A DNA stretch of 58,127 nt from Bradyrhizobium macuxiense (GTDB taxonomy: Bacteria; Pseudomonadota; Alphaproteobacteria; Rhizobiales; Xanthobacteraceae). How positions within the stretch are numbered: position 1 is the first letter of the stretch; the number at the start of each line of letters is the position of its first letter. The DNA lies in assembly GCF_001542415.1 (NCBI RefSeq), contig NZ_LNCU01000102.1, positions 1-58,127 on the forward strand, given 5' to 3'. The notes beneath the pieces were generated by a model. It saw only the letters and a list, made by a program, of their open reading frames with translations, had not been told where the DNA came from and did no database searches. Positions 23,335 through 31,244 of this stretch are shown here, in pieces. Position numbers and translations under genes: made by a program.

Positions 23335-23793
23335 GTCTTGCTGTCTCCTCCCTCTCTAGCGACGGGGATATTGATCGGCGATTCCCGTCGCAAATAGGGC
23401 GAAACCGAGACTACGCCGCGAGCTTTTTCTCCATCGCAACCAACCTCGCCAGAGCATGGCTACGGCCTTTCGCTCGGCCTGCTTCGTATCGTCCGAGCCG
23501 CCTATCGCAGCGATTTGGCGAGCCGTCATACCATCCCGGGGCGTCTTCCTGCTCCTCGACATGACGGCCTAGCGTCGCTTTCGGAGCCCTTCCATCTCAC
23601 CATGCGACCGTCCTCGACCCCTGATGTTGTGCCGGGTCGCAACATCAGGCTTCTCCCGGCCGGCCGGATCGCCGCCGCTTCTCTGCCGCCCAGCACGGCG
23701 GGCCGATGCCTTTCCACTTCGCTCCAAAGCGAGGCAAGAAAAGTTGCAAATCGGCCCCGCCTACAAGGAGGCGAGGCCGACGATGGCCAGCGG
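23335..23793. other. Intergenic stretch with strong hairpins
   Basis: No supported gene. It contains a perfect 10-bp stem CCTGATGTTG (23620-23629) with CAACATCAGG (23640-23649) and the DUF736 terminator-like hairpin described separately. A 68-codon minus-strand frame at 23356-23562 has no ribosome-binding site or family. Confidence 0.5.
23753..23778 (-). terminator. Terminator-like hairpin after the DUF736 gene
   Basis: On the minus strand GGCCTCGCCT and AGGCGGGGCC pair over about 10 bp (one G-T pair), followed by GATTTGCAACTTTTC. It sits 15-40 nt after the DUF736 stop. The T-rich tail is delayed, so the assignment is moderate. Confidence 0.5.
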
Positions 23794-24105
23794 TCAGTCG
23801 CCGTTGCGCCGGGACCAGATCAGGCTGAAGCCTGCGTCACCTTCGACCTTCACCAGCGAGGCGTAGATCGGGGCCGGGAAGCTCGGATCGTCGAGCTTGA
23901 CCGAGAGATATTCGCGATCGCTGTCGCGAGCCGTCTTCTTCCAGGCTGCGCCGAACTCGGTCACGCCGGCGAAGATGCGGTAGTCGGGAGCCTTGTCGTT
24001 GTCCTTCTCGGATGCGGCAAACCTTGCCTTGATGTTCAGCGTCAGCGTCTTGATGAAGCCGATGTAGCCGTTGTCCGAAGCAGTGAAGGTGCCAATGGTA
24101 GCCAT
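23794..24105 (-). CDS. DUF736 domain protein
   Basis: 103 residues, MATIGTFTASDNGYIGFIKT through SLIWSRRNGD, the full length of DUF736. The family is common on alphaproteobacterial plasmids and ICEs, often in the region carried in first; its biochemical role is unknown. Start ATG 24105 has GGAGACTACC directly before it. Open frame extends upstream but is part of a structured leader (24106-24330). It is followed by a terminator-like hairpin. A dead copy lies 1.2 kb downstream. Confidence 0.92.
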   Translation of the reverse strand: MATIGTFTASDNGYIGFIKTLTLNIKARFAASEKDNDKAPDYRIFAGVTEFGAAWKKTARDSDREYLSVKLDDPSFPAPIYASLVKVEGDAGFSLIWSRRNGD

Positions 24106-24330
24106 GGTAGTCTCCGTTTGTTGCTCGGGCCGCGACCATCGCAGCCTCGATGGCGATCCTGGCCCGGGGAGCGATCGACCCGCAGCCTTCAGGCCCGCAG
24201 CGTCAGCGGAGGACGGCGAAAGCCTGCCTTTTTTGTCTTCCCGCGAGGAATGCCGCCTCTTCGCGGCAGGGGAAAAAAGCAGGCGCAGCCGTTGCGGGAA
24301 GGCGATCGAGGCGTAAGCCGCCCCTCGGGC
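24106..24330 (-). promoter_or_regulatory. Type B structured leader of the DUF736 gene
   Basis: About 220 nt similar to the leader of the DUF2493 gene (26382-26600). It has an outer stem GCCTGC-(C)-TTTTTT (24222-24234) with AAAAAAGCAGGC (24273-24284). Inside this is a GC hairpin CCGCGA (24241-24246)/TCGCGG (24261-24266), and nearer the start codon CCATCG/CGATGG. Between the two leaders the outer stem changes sequence but still pairs. Confidence 0.65.
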
Positions 24331-24754
24331 TTGATCCGCCATCCGAGGTTGCGTTGGACGCGAGCCCCGAACGAACTGACGGAAGCAACCTTGACGGCTG
24401 GCGCCGACATTCTACAAGGACTGCGGCTGGATCGATCGGGCAGATGCTGACGGTGGCGCGTCAATGGCAAGAATGGCGCATCACAGCAAACGTTGGCGCC
24501 CTCTCGTCACCTTCCGGGGTGCCGGATCGAACGTTAGCCGGAGCTCTGCGTCCGCCAAAAGCGACTGCAAGACCCGCAGGCATAACACAATCAGAGCGTT
24601 CGGCCTCATCCGCATCGGCGTTGCCGGTAGCCTCGGAAATTAAGAGATCTGAGAAGACTCCGAAGGCCGGTCGGTGGGCGTTGGCCTCGTCGACGCTTTG
24701 CCCTGGCAGAGGGTGAGCAGCATCGCCCCGTTCCACTTCCGCTAAGCTCGCCGT
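24331..24754. other. Gap between vapC remnant and DUF736 leader
   Basis: Several frames are open because of high GC content, but none has family resemblance or a ribosome-binding site. I see nothing that can be called a gene. Confidence 0.4.
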
Positions 24755-25127
24755 TCAGACGACAAGGCTCCAGGCGTCGATCACGATTAGACCAGCAGCC
24801 GTGAACGCGCTGGTGTCGCGAGACGCGAGCGCGAAATCATGCGATGCTGCGATCGCTGCGATATAGCCGTCGGGCGTGCGAAGCCTTTCCCGGCGGCGCG
24901 CGCCTTCACGGCCAAATCGGCGTAGCGGTGCGCCGCGGTATCGAACTCCAATCCGCAAACAACTCCAGCACGCCATCGGGCTCAGCGGTCGGCTTATCCC
25001 TGCGCTTGCCCCTTGGAAGCGCGCCGATGCCGAACATCAGCTCGGCGATCGTGACGCTGGAGAGAAAGAGCGTCTCCGCCGCCTGTTCATCGAGCCAATT
25101 ACGGACGGCCGGATCGCGCACGATCAT
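24755..25127 (-). pseudogene. Broken VapC-like PIN-domain toxin
   Basis: The first frame (from 25127) gives NWLDEQAAETLFLSSVTIAE and ELMFGIGALPRGK, typical PIN/VapC. The match then moves to a second frame (LEFDTAAHRYADLAVKARAA) and then to a third (TPDGYIAAIAASHDF). Two frameshifts are therefore needed. In addition the N-terminus reads MIVRDPAVRNWLDEQ, lacking the usual stretch with the first catalytic aspartate (LDTNV-type). The toxin is almost surely inactive. Its start overlaps the vapB stop (ATGA). Confidence 0.8.
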
Positions 25128-25378
25128 TCGACATGCGGCGGCTCGGCGGGCTCATTGCCGCCTACCTGTCCGAGGGCTTCGATATCGGCGTTGGAGAGCC
25201 CGATTTTTCGGCTCATATCGGCGAGCGCAGTGCCCAGGCGCAACCGATTGGCGGGTCGCACAGCATCCTCCAGAATTGCGCGCATTTCCGCTTCCGCGCT
25301 GCGATTATTTTGCACCGCACGCAACCTCAAGGCGCGGTTAGCTTCCTCGGAGAGATTGCGAATGGTGACAACGGGCAT
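25124..25378 (-). CDS. vapB: VapB/FitA-type antitoxin
   Basis: 84 residues. A ribbon-helix-helix N-terminus (MPVVTIRNLSEEANRALRLR, AEAEMRAILEDAV) is followed by an extended C-terminus for toxin binding, the FitA/StbC-like VapB arrangement. The start is taken at the ATG at 25378. The gene looks intact while the partner toxin is broken, so it can at most autoregulate or neutralise related toxins. Confidence 0.85.
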   Translation of the reverse strand: MPVVTIRNLSEEANRALRLRAVQNNRSAEAEMRAILEDAVRPANRLRLGTALADMSRKIGLSNADIEALGQVGGNEPAEPPHVE

Positions 25379-25448
25379 AATGGCAGCTCTCCGCAAATGA
25401 CAGCATCGTTGCATTAGAATTGCTACCAGAATTCAAGACGAACGGCGT

Positions 25449-26381
25449 TCACGCGCCGCCGAATTTCCAGACCGGGATGCCGAATTTCCTAGCCTTGTCG
25501 GCAAGGTTATCCTGGATGCCGGTGCCGGGGAAATGGAGAACGCCAATCGGCAAGGTTTCCAACATTGCGTCATTGCGCCTGAATGGTGCGGCTTTGGCAT
25601 GCTTTGCCCAATCCGGCTTGAAAGCAATCTGCGGCACCTTTCGGTTGTCGGCCCATTTGGCGGCGATCAATTCGGCACCCTTAGGTGAGCCGCCGTGCAG
25701 CAATACCATGTCGGGATGCTTGGCGTGGACTTGGTCGAGACGATCCCAGATCGAATGATAATCGTTGAAATCGAGCCCACCGGTCAGTGCGATCTTCGGC
25801 CCGGAGGGCAGCAAAGCCTCGGTTTCCGCGCGGCGCTTGGCTGCAAGGAACTCGCGGCTATCGATGATCGCCGAGGTGATCGTCCGATGATTGACAAGGG
25901 ACCCGGAACGGGGACGCCAGAGCGAGCCGGTGTGACGCTCAAATTGCTCGGTGGCGAGGTCGCGGAACAGCTCCATGGCGTTTCGGCGTTCGATTAAGGT
26001 GATCCCTTCCGCCGTAAGACGTTCGAGCTCGACCGACCGGACCTCCGAACCATCCTGCTCGCGCTGGCTCTGTTGCTGCGCCAGTTCGTTGCCGTCAAGT
26101 TCGCGCTCGACACGGCCAGTCGCCCGGTGAAAGAGGTTGACCGTCGACCACAGCAGATCGTCCAAGTCGGGCTCGATCCGCGTGTCCCTCATCGTCGCGA
26201 CGAAGGCGTCGAAGATATCGGCGATAGCGCCTGCCATGAGATTGGCATCGGGGAGAGGCCTCGCATCAGGCTCGTCCTGGAACGGACGGTGGCCATAGAG
26301 CTGAAGCTCGTTGAGTGCGATATCGATCGGTGACGAGCGGTGCTGCGGTTCGAACGCGATATCATCATGGTCGGTCGTCAT
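25449..26381 (-). CDS. DUF2493 domain protein (SLOG/Rossmann-like)
   Basis: 310 residues. The C-terminal third holds the DUF2493 nucleotide-binding-like core (GPKIALTGGLDFNDYHSIWD, MVLLHGGSPKGAELIAAKWA, VPQIAFKPDWAKH). The N-terminal two thirds are helical and specific to plasmid/ICE versions. Function unknown; the SLOG-like fold suggests nucleotide sensing or processing. Start ATG 26381 has TGGAGG 13-18 nt upstream, then CCTCCAGCC; a type B leader precedes it. Confidence 0.9.
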   Translation of the reverse strand: MTTDHDDIAFEPQHRSSPIDIALNELQLYGHRPFQDEPDARPLPDANLMAGAIADIFDAFVATMRDTRIEPDLDDLLWSTVNLFHRATGRVERELDGNELAQQQSQREQDGSEVRSVELERLTAEGITLIERRNAMELFRDLATEQFERHTGSLWRPRSGSLVNHRTITSAIIDSREFLAAKRRAETEALLPSGPKIALTGGLDFNDYHSIWDRLDQVHAKHPDMVLLHGGSPKGAELIAAKWADNRKVPQIAFKPDWAKHAKAAPFRRNDAMLETLPIGVLHFPGTGIQDNLADKARKFGIPVWKFGGA

Positions 26382-26600
26382 GGCTGGAGGTCCTTTGCCG
26401 GATCGGCCGCGCCCATCGCGGCCTTCGTGGCGATGACCAGACGGGGGGCGGAATGGACCAGAACCCGAAGCCCAGCGCAGGGCCGAAGCGAAGCGCAGGA
26501 TGGCGAAGCCCGGCTATTTTGCCTGGCGATGCAAAGGCCCGAGAGGGCCGGCGGAAAATAGCTGAGCGCAGCCATTGCCGGGCCGGGCCGCCTCCCGTCC
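26382..26600 (-). promoter_or_regulatory. Type B structured leader of the DUF2493 gene
   Basis: Matches the DUF736 leader in several blocks. On the minus strand GGCTGCGC, GGGCTTCGCC(A/G)TCCT and GCGATGG-GCGCGGCC-like segments occur in the same order and spacing. The outer stem is GCTATTTT (26513-26520) with AAAATAGC (26555-26562), extendable by two pairs. Inside is GGCCC (26536-26540)/GGGCC (26545-26549) with a GAGA loop. Confidence 0.65.
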
Positions 26601-26691
26601 CATCGCCCTCTCAGAAGGCCAGGGGCGACTCCGTCCAGCAATCCCGACCTCATGTCGACGAGTGACGACATCGCGTTCGAACTCGCCGACG

Positions 26692-27813
26692 CTATCCCGT
26701 ATCGGTCCTCGCCGAGGGCGCAAAGCGAACAACGTCCTGTGGCAGCAACTGCGCCCTTAAGGCTGCCCCAAATTCTTGGATGCCCAATGCGTGCAGGTCT
26801 GAGTTGAAGTCGTCGAGCCAGGGCGACAAGGTGAGCACCTCAACACCGGCGGCTTCCGCGCGGGTCGTCAGGGCCACTGCCGACGCTATGCCCGCGGCAT
26901 CTGCGTCGGAAGCGATATAGAGCCTGCGCAGCGGCCGCGGGAGCAGCAAGGCAGCGAGGTGATTGGCTGAAAGGGCAGCTACCATAGGCATGGTCGGCAG
27001 CACACATCGAAGCGAAAGCATGGTCTCAATGCCCTCGCCTGCCGCGAGCACATCATCAGCTGACCCGAAGCGCACAGCGTTACCGAGAAGTTGGCCCATT
27101 GCGCGTCGAGGTGTATCAACTGGCGCCTTGCCGTGTCCTAACGGATGAAGCCAGGTGCGGTGTACCCCGGTAATTCGACCGTCGAGATCGGTAACACGAG
27201 CGATCATCGCCGGCCAGGCTTCGGTCGGCGAGCCATCGTTCGGCCGATAATAACAGCGCGCATGAAAACGCAACGCGCCTTCATCGTGGACGGATCTGAT
27301 ACCGCGTTGCCACAAATAGGCTTGGGCGACCGTCCAATCAATCGGCTGCGACATGCCAAAGAGTCGTCGCGCGGCCTCTACGGACCCGATCCGCGCTCGA
27401 GGACGGCCATGAATCGACGCCGGTCGGGGATCGGGCCTGGGTATGCTCAGGAATCCCCGCGCCTCGTCGGCCACGTCGCGAAAATGCACCAGCCCGCAGC
27501 TGGTCCGAATAATGTCGAGAAGGTCACCATGCTCGCCGGTCGCGGCATCCGTCCACTTGCCTGCAGGCCGCTGCGGCAAGTCGTTCAACCGGACGAACAG
27601 CGAGCGGCCAGGGGTATTTCGGCTATCTCCAACCACCCAATAGCGGCCTTGGCGTCGACCGTTGGAGAGATAGTGTCGACACACCGCCTCGGCCTCACGG
27701 GCCAGCAAACGCGCCAGTTCGGAGGCGTCGCGCATCCGGCGGGCCTCTCGTTCGTCAGTACAATCAATCGGGATGTTCGATGAGGGCGACAGCGTTCGAG
27801 CAGGCTTTGTCAT
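26692..27813 (-). CDS. Toprim domain protein (ICE/plasmid primase-like)
   Basis: 373 residues. The N-terminal part (about 20-130) has the conserved block of these primase-like proteins (VCRHYLSNGRRQGRYWVVGD, GKWTDAATGEHGDLLDIIR). A toprim domain follows with the glutamate in VLAAGEGIETMLSL and the aspartates in RRLYIASDADAAG. It probably primes or processes the entering single strand, by analogy with plasmid primases; this is inference. No zinc finger is visible. Start ATG 27813 has GGAGAC 8 nt upstream and is preceded by a type A leader. Confidence 0.9.
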   Translation of the reverse strand: MTKPARTLSPSSNIPIDCTDEREARRMRDASELARLLAREAEAVCRHYLSNGRRQGRYWVVGDSRNTPGRSLFVRLNDLPQRPAGKWTDAATGEHGDLLDIIRTSCGLVHFRDVADEARGFLSIPRPDPRPASIHGRPRARIGSVEAARRLFGMSQPIDWTVAQAYLWQRGIRSVHDEGALRFHARCYYRPNDGSPTEAWPAMIARVTDLDGRITGVHRTWLHPLGHGKAPVDTPRRAMGQLLGNAVRFGSADDVLAAGEGIETMLSLRCVLPTMPMVAALSANHLAALLLPRPLRRLYIASDADAAGIASAVALTTRAEAAGVEVLTLSPWLDDFNSDLHALGIQEFGAALRAQLLPQDVVRFAPSARTDTG

Positions 27814-27905
27814 TTGAGGTCTCCACGACAGGCGACCGAGAGCCTCTCTCTCGACCTCCACCCTGTCATGGCGCTTTGCGCCGCCCTCTTTCTCTTAAGG
27901 CTTTC
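27814..27905 (-). promoter_or_regulatory. Type A structured leader of the toprim gene
   Basis: Three hairpins in about 85 nt. The main 10-bp stem is formed by 27823-27832 and 27862-27871. Inside it is a 7-bp hairpin (27836-27842/27848-27854) with loop AGAGG in RNA sense. A GGCGC-TTT-GCGCC hairpin lies at 27870-27882, and a purine-rich tract is beyond it. The same architecture precedes ardC, with compensated base changes. The ribosome-binding GGAGA lies at the foot of the structure. Confidence 0.7.
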
Positions 27906-27927
27906 GAGCCCGTTTTCAGGACCTCGT

Positions 27928-28881
27928 TCAACTGGCTTCCTGATCCCCACCGACAGGGTTGCCGGCCGGAGACATTTCGGGAAGGAAACCGAGCAGATAA
28001 TCAGCGGCCTTGTTCGCCTGCGAGGCAGCTCGCAGGATCGCGCGGTTATCTTCGCGCAAGACCTCGAGCCACGAGCCGATATAATCGGCATGGCGTACGG
28101 TGGGTACAATGCCAAGCGACGCACAGCAGAAGGCAGCACAGAGTTCTGCAATCATTTCCTCAAAGGCGTATGTCTTGGTGCTGTAGGAACCGCCAAGTTC
28201 GCGATTGAGGCGCGAGGAATGACCGCTGGCGTGGCCAAGTTCGTGGAGCGCCGTGCGATGCCAATTGATCGACTCGAAGTAGGCCGCTGGAGGTGGCACC
28301 TGCACATAATCCTCAACTGGCGCATAGAAGGCGCGGTCGCCACCGATCCGAAAATCGATGCCGGTTGCTCTGATCAAGGCCTCGACCCTCGGTTCGATCA
28401 TACCAGGCCGCGGGGGCGGCGCAGCTGTCGCTATCTCTGCGGGGAGTCCATCACACTGGTCGGCGTTAAAGAGCGTAAAGCGCTTCAGAAATGAAACAGC
28501 CTGCGCTTCCTCGCCCGTCTCGTAGGCGCGGCGTTTTTCATCCGCTGGTACGAAGTGATCAGCGTAGACGACAGTGGTACCGCATTCACCCTTGCGGACA
28601 TGACCGCCGAGCGAGAACGCCTGACGGTATGTGAGCCAGCTGTGCCCCGAGAATCGGCGCTCGCGGGCCGCGTTCCATAGTATCAGGACGTTAATGCCAC
28701 TGTACGGACGACGCGTCGCGGCGTTTCTCGGCATAGCCAGCGAGACCTGCGCTGCCGCAGTCTGCCAAGGCTGAACCCACGGCACATGGCCTGCCTCCAA
28801 CTCGGCGATGATCTTGTCGGTGATTTCGTCATAAACGCACGACCGATCCTGGCCGCTGCGCGCTCGATGATGTTTGGACAT
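27928..28881 (-). CDS. ardC: ArdC-family antirestriction protein
   Basis: 317 residues. The N-terminal ssDNA-binding domain (about 15-130: VYDEITDKIIAELEAGHVPW, SGINVLILW, SWLTYRQAFSLGG) is followed by a zincin-type metallopeptidase domain with HELGH at about 213-217 and a downstream FEEMIAELCAAF glutamate. ArdC proteins protect incoming conjugative DNA from host restriction. Start ATG 28881 follows GGAGATCCGCG; the frame upstream of it is the type A leader. Intact by length and active-site residues. Confidence 0.93.
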   Translation of the reverse strand: MSKHHRARSGQDRSCVYDEITDKIIAELEAGHVPWVQPWQTAAAQVSLAMPRNAATRRPYSGINVLILWNAARERRFSGHSWLTYRQAFSLGGHVRKGECGTTVVYADHFVPADEKRRAYETGEEAQAVSFLKRFTLFNADQCDGLPAEIATAAPPPRPGMIEPRVEALIRATGIDFRIGGDRAFYAPVEDYVQVPPPAAYFESINWHRTALHELGHASGHSSRLNRELGGSYSTKTYAFEEMIAELCAAFCCASLGIVPTVRHADYIGSWLEVLREDNRAILRAASQANKAADYLLGFLPEMSPAGNPVGGDQEAS

Positions 28882-28965
28882 CGCGGATCTCCGCGACGGG
28901 CACCGCAAGCCTCTCTCGCAGCTCCAACCCGTCACGGCCCTCCGCGGCCGCTCTCTTACTCTCTC
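28882..28965 (-). promoter_or_regulatory. Type A structured leader of ardC
   Basis: Same layout as the toprim leader. The main stem (about 28891-28900 with 28928-28937) is 10 bp with one G-U pair at the same position. The inner hairpin is 28903-28909/28915-28921 with the identical AGAGG loop, and a third hairpin GGCC/GGCC lies at 28936-28949. Two base pairs of the main stem change from A-U in the toprim leader to G-C here. Confidence 0.7.
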
Positions 28966-29097
28966 CTTTTTTGCCGCTTCCATTTCGGACGCCGATTTCC
29001 GGCTGCACCGCACGCCCGCGTCAGCTGGGACAATCCAATTCGTTCCCCTCGCTATCCTGAACTGGGGCTGATTTGGGACCCGAGAGGGAGACGCACC

Positions 29098-29190
29098 ATG
29101 GCTCTGTTCGTTGGATTCGATATGTCCTTGAGAAGGACGTCATGCGTGGCGATTACTCGCAAGCTGGCGGTGATCATGCACCGAATGTAG
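29098..29190 (+). pseudogene. IS110-family transposase, N-terminal remnant
   Basis: 30 codons with start MALFVGFDMSLRRTSCVAIT, the N-terminal DEDD-domain motif of IS110 transposases (xGxDxSxxxTS), preceded by GAGAGGGAG as ribosome-binding site. The frame then meets a stop and no further transposase sequence is seen. A truncated insertion-sequence scar. Confidence 0.6.
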
Positions 29191-29578
29191 GTCGACGGCA
29201 CAGAGTTCGGTTCGGACATCCGGCCGTCGCGGACGTAGCCTAAGATCGTCCGAGCACTCTGCTCTGCCTAACATGGGGAAAGGTCAATGCGTTTCCATCC
29301 GTGTAAGGCGTTCGCGTCAAGTACGCGCTGTCAGCTTGGACGACCTAACCTCGCCCGGCCCCATCATGGAGGTGCCTTCGGAGAGGAGCACGGGCAGAAG
29401 CAGTAAGCGGCAACGATCGTCACCCGAAGGGTGGAGACGCTTCGCGGCTCCGGCCGCAAGCGGATGCTTGCGGATAGAGCGTGACCGACAGGTAGGGGCC
29501 GCCCAACAATACTTCCGCTTATGCCCCGAATAATAGCGCTTGCTCGACGAACGCGCGAAAGTCGCCGACCGGCATGGC
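29191..29578. other. Gap downstream of the IS110 remnant
   Basis: No supported gene. One perfect hairpin CCGCAAGC-GGAT-GCTTGCGG at 29454-29473 could act as a transcription end for the LysR gene, though no T-run follows. Confidence 0.4.
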
Positions 29579-30484
29579 CTATCGACCTTGTGCATTTGCC
29601 GACGACCCGGCGTCCGAGGCACCCGCGCGCATCGATGTGAGAAAACGTCCGATTAAGGCGCTCTCCGCATCCCGCGCCCATGCCAGGCTGAATTCGACCT
29701 GCGCGTTTGGCTCGTCGACAATCTTGAATACGACGCCAGGAAAGCTGACTTCAGCCTGGCTCTGTTGCGCAAGGGTAACGCCGAAGCCCGCGGCCACAAG
29801 GCTGAATACCGTCTGTTTGCCAGCCGGTTGAGCTTGAAAGGGCACGCCTATGCCGATCATCGAGGCGTAGAACTCGCGCATGGCGTGGCTCTGCGGCCAT
29901 TCCTGTACGTAGATCGTCTCGTCGCGCAGATCGGACCATCGCAGCAATTCGCGTGCGGCAAGAGCATGTTCCTTGGGCACTGCCGCCACCATCCTCTCGC
30001 GATAAAGTGGCTCCATCACGACCCTCGGCCAGGGTGCAAAGCTCGGCGCCAGAGCCACGTCGATCCGCCGCGCGGTCAATTCAGCGTAGATATCATGATC
30101 GGAAAGCTCATGGATAATCAGCCGAACATTGGGATGATCTCGCCGCCAGCGTCCAAGCATGCTGCGCAGAGGCTCGCCGAGGGGTGGAGAGCGCACGCCA
30201 AGCCTGAGCTCTCCGCTTGTTCCGCGTGCTGCTCCGTTGGCGGCTTGCGTCACTGCCGCAAGACTGGCCAGCATTCTCTTGGTTTCCGCGAGGACGGACG
30301 CAGCTCCCGGAGTCAGCACAACACCTCGTCGGCCTCGTTCAAAGAGGGTTAGTCCGAGGTCGCCTTCCAGTGTGTCGACGCTTCGCGTCAGCGTCGATGG
30401 GGTCACACCCAGCCGTTCGGCGGCGGCATTGAAGCTGCCGTAGTCCGCCACCGCAACGAAATATTTAAGCGCTACGAGTTGCAT
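29579..30484 (-). CDS. LysR-family transcriptional regulator
   Basis: 301 residues with the standard N-terminal helix-turn-helix (YGSFNAAAERLGVTPSTLTR, LEGDLGLTLFERGRRGVVLT) and a two-lobed effector domain. It resembles the LysR at 1288-2247 in general form, including the WSDLRDE and AxGxGVxL regions, but is not a copy. It lies 70 nt downstream of an alpha/beta hydrolase gene on the same strand, which it may control. Confidence 0.9.
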   Translation of the reverse strand: MQLVALKYFVAVADYGSFNAAAERLGVTPSTLTRSVDTLEGDLGLTLFERGRRGVVLTPGAASVLAETKRMLASLAAVTQAANGAARGTSGELRLGVRSPPLGEPLRSMLGRWRRDHPNVRLIIHELSDHDIYAELTARRIDVALAPSFAPWPRVVMEPLYRERMVAAVPKEHALAARELLRWSDLRDETIYVQEWPQSHAMREFYASMIGIGVPFQAQPAGKQTVFSLVAAGFGVTLAQQSQAEVSFPGVVFKIVDEPNAQVEFSLAWARDAESALIGRFLTSMRAGASDAGSSANAQGR

Positions 30485-30554
30485 GGGCGAAGCATAGCGA
30501 CAAGCCTCATTCGAGGCGAGACCCCGCTATGTTCCGACTTCGACCGCTTCGCCA

Positions 30555-31244
30555 TTACCCCCCGACAGATGCGGCAGCGTTCGCGATAAATTCCGCTACC
30601 GCTTCGGGTTGGGAGAACATCGGCACGTGTGAACTCTGAAGCACCAACGTCTGTGCCCCCATGCGGCTGGCCGAGTCACGCTCCACGTCCGGCGGGATGG
30701 TTTCATCGTGTGCTGCGACGATGTACCAGGAAGGTTTCGAGCGCCAGGCCGCCTGCGAAATCGCATCGCTGAAGCATCTGACCGCAAGCGGGCCCTGCGT
30801 TGCGTAGACGATGTCGGCCTCGTCCGCTGGAACATCCTGGACAAAGTGTTTGCGCACCCCCTCCTGCGTCAAAGCCACATAACCTTCGCCATAGGGCTTG
30901 ATCTCGGCCGCACCGGGGGCGGGCCTATAGGGCTTCCACCACTCGTCGAACGACTGACCGCTGTCCGGCGCGCCCGCCGCGACGTAAACGAGGGCTTTGA
31001 CCTTGGGATGATTGCCGGCCTCGGTGATGACGGCACCGCCCCAGGAGTGTCCGACCATGACAACCGGGCCCTCCTGCATGTCCACCACGCGGTGAGTGGC
31101 CACAACATCATCGACGAGGGAACTCAGAGGGTTCTGAACAGCGAGAGCTTTTAGACCGCGCTTCGTCAGGAGAGGAATGACCTTGGCCCAGCAAGAGCCA
31201 TCCGCGAAAGCTCCGTGCACCAGCACGACTGTTCCAATTGCCAC
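30555..31244 (-). CDS. Alpha/beta hydrolase
   Basis: 229 residues. TVVLVHGAFADGSCWAKVIP gives the oxyanion region, GHSWGG the nucleophile elbow (serine), and AAHDETIPP and SSHVPMFSQP the acid and histidine. It belongs to the esterase/EstC-like group of small cytoplasmic hydrolases; substrate unknown. The start is taken at GTG 31244 (VAIGTVVLVHG), preceded by AAGGAGAGGAG; the open frame continues upstream without family similarity. Confidence 0.88.
   Translation of the reverse strand: MAIGTVVLVHGAFADGSCWAKVIPLLTKRGLKALAVQNPLSSLVDDVVATHRVVDMQEGPVVMVGHSWGGAVITEAGNHPKVKALVYVAAGAPDSGQSFDEWWKPYRPAPGAAEIKPYGEGYVALTQEGVRKHFVQDVPADEADIVYATQGPLAVRCFSDAISQAAWRSKPSWYIVAAHDETIPPDVERDSASRMGAQTLVLQSSHVPMFSQPEAVAEFIANAAASVGG

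Noticed and set aside
23356..23562. Small minus-strand frame of 68 codons
   Set aside because: No ribosome-binding site and no recognisable domain; could be real but cannot be supported.
23515..24450. Long plus-strand frame of 311 codons
   Set aside because: It runs antisense through the intact DUF736 gene and its leader; composition is that of a GC-rich shadow and there is no ribosome-binding site.
24189..24470. Small minus-strand frame in the DUF736 leader
   Set aside because: Lies in the structured leader, whose similarity to the DUF2493 leader is in base pairing rather than in one reading frame.
26378..26671. Small minus-strand frame in the DUF2493 leader
   Set aside because: Same reason: the frame is incidental to a structured non-coding element.
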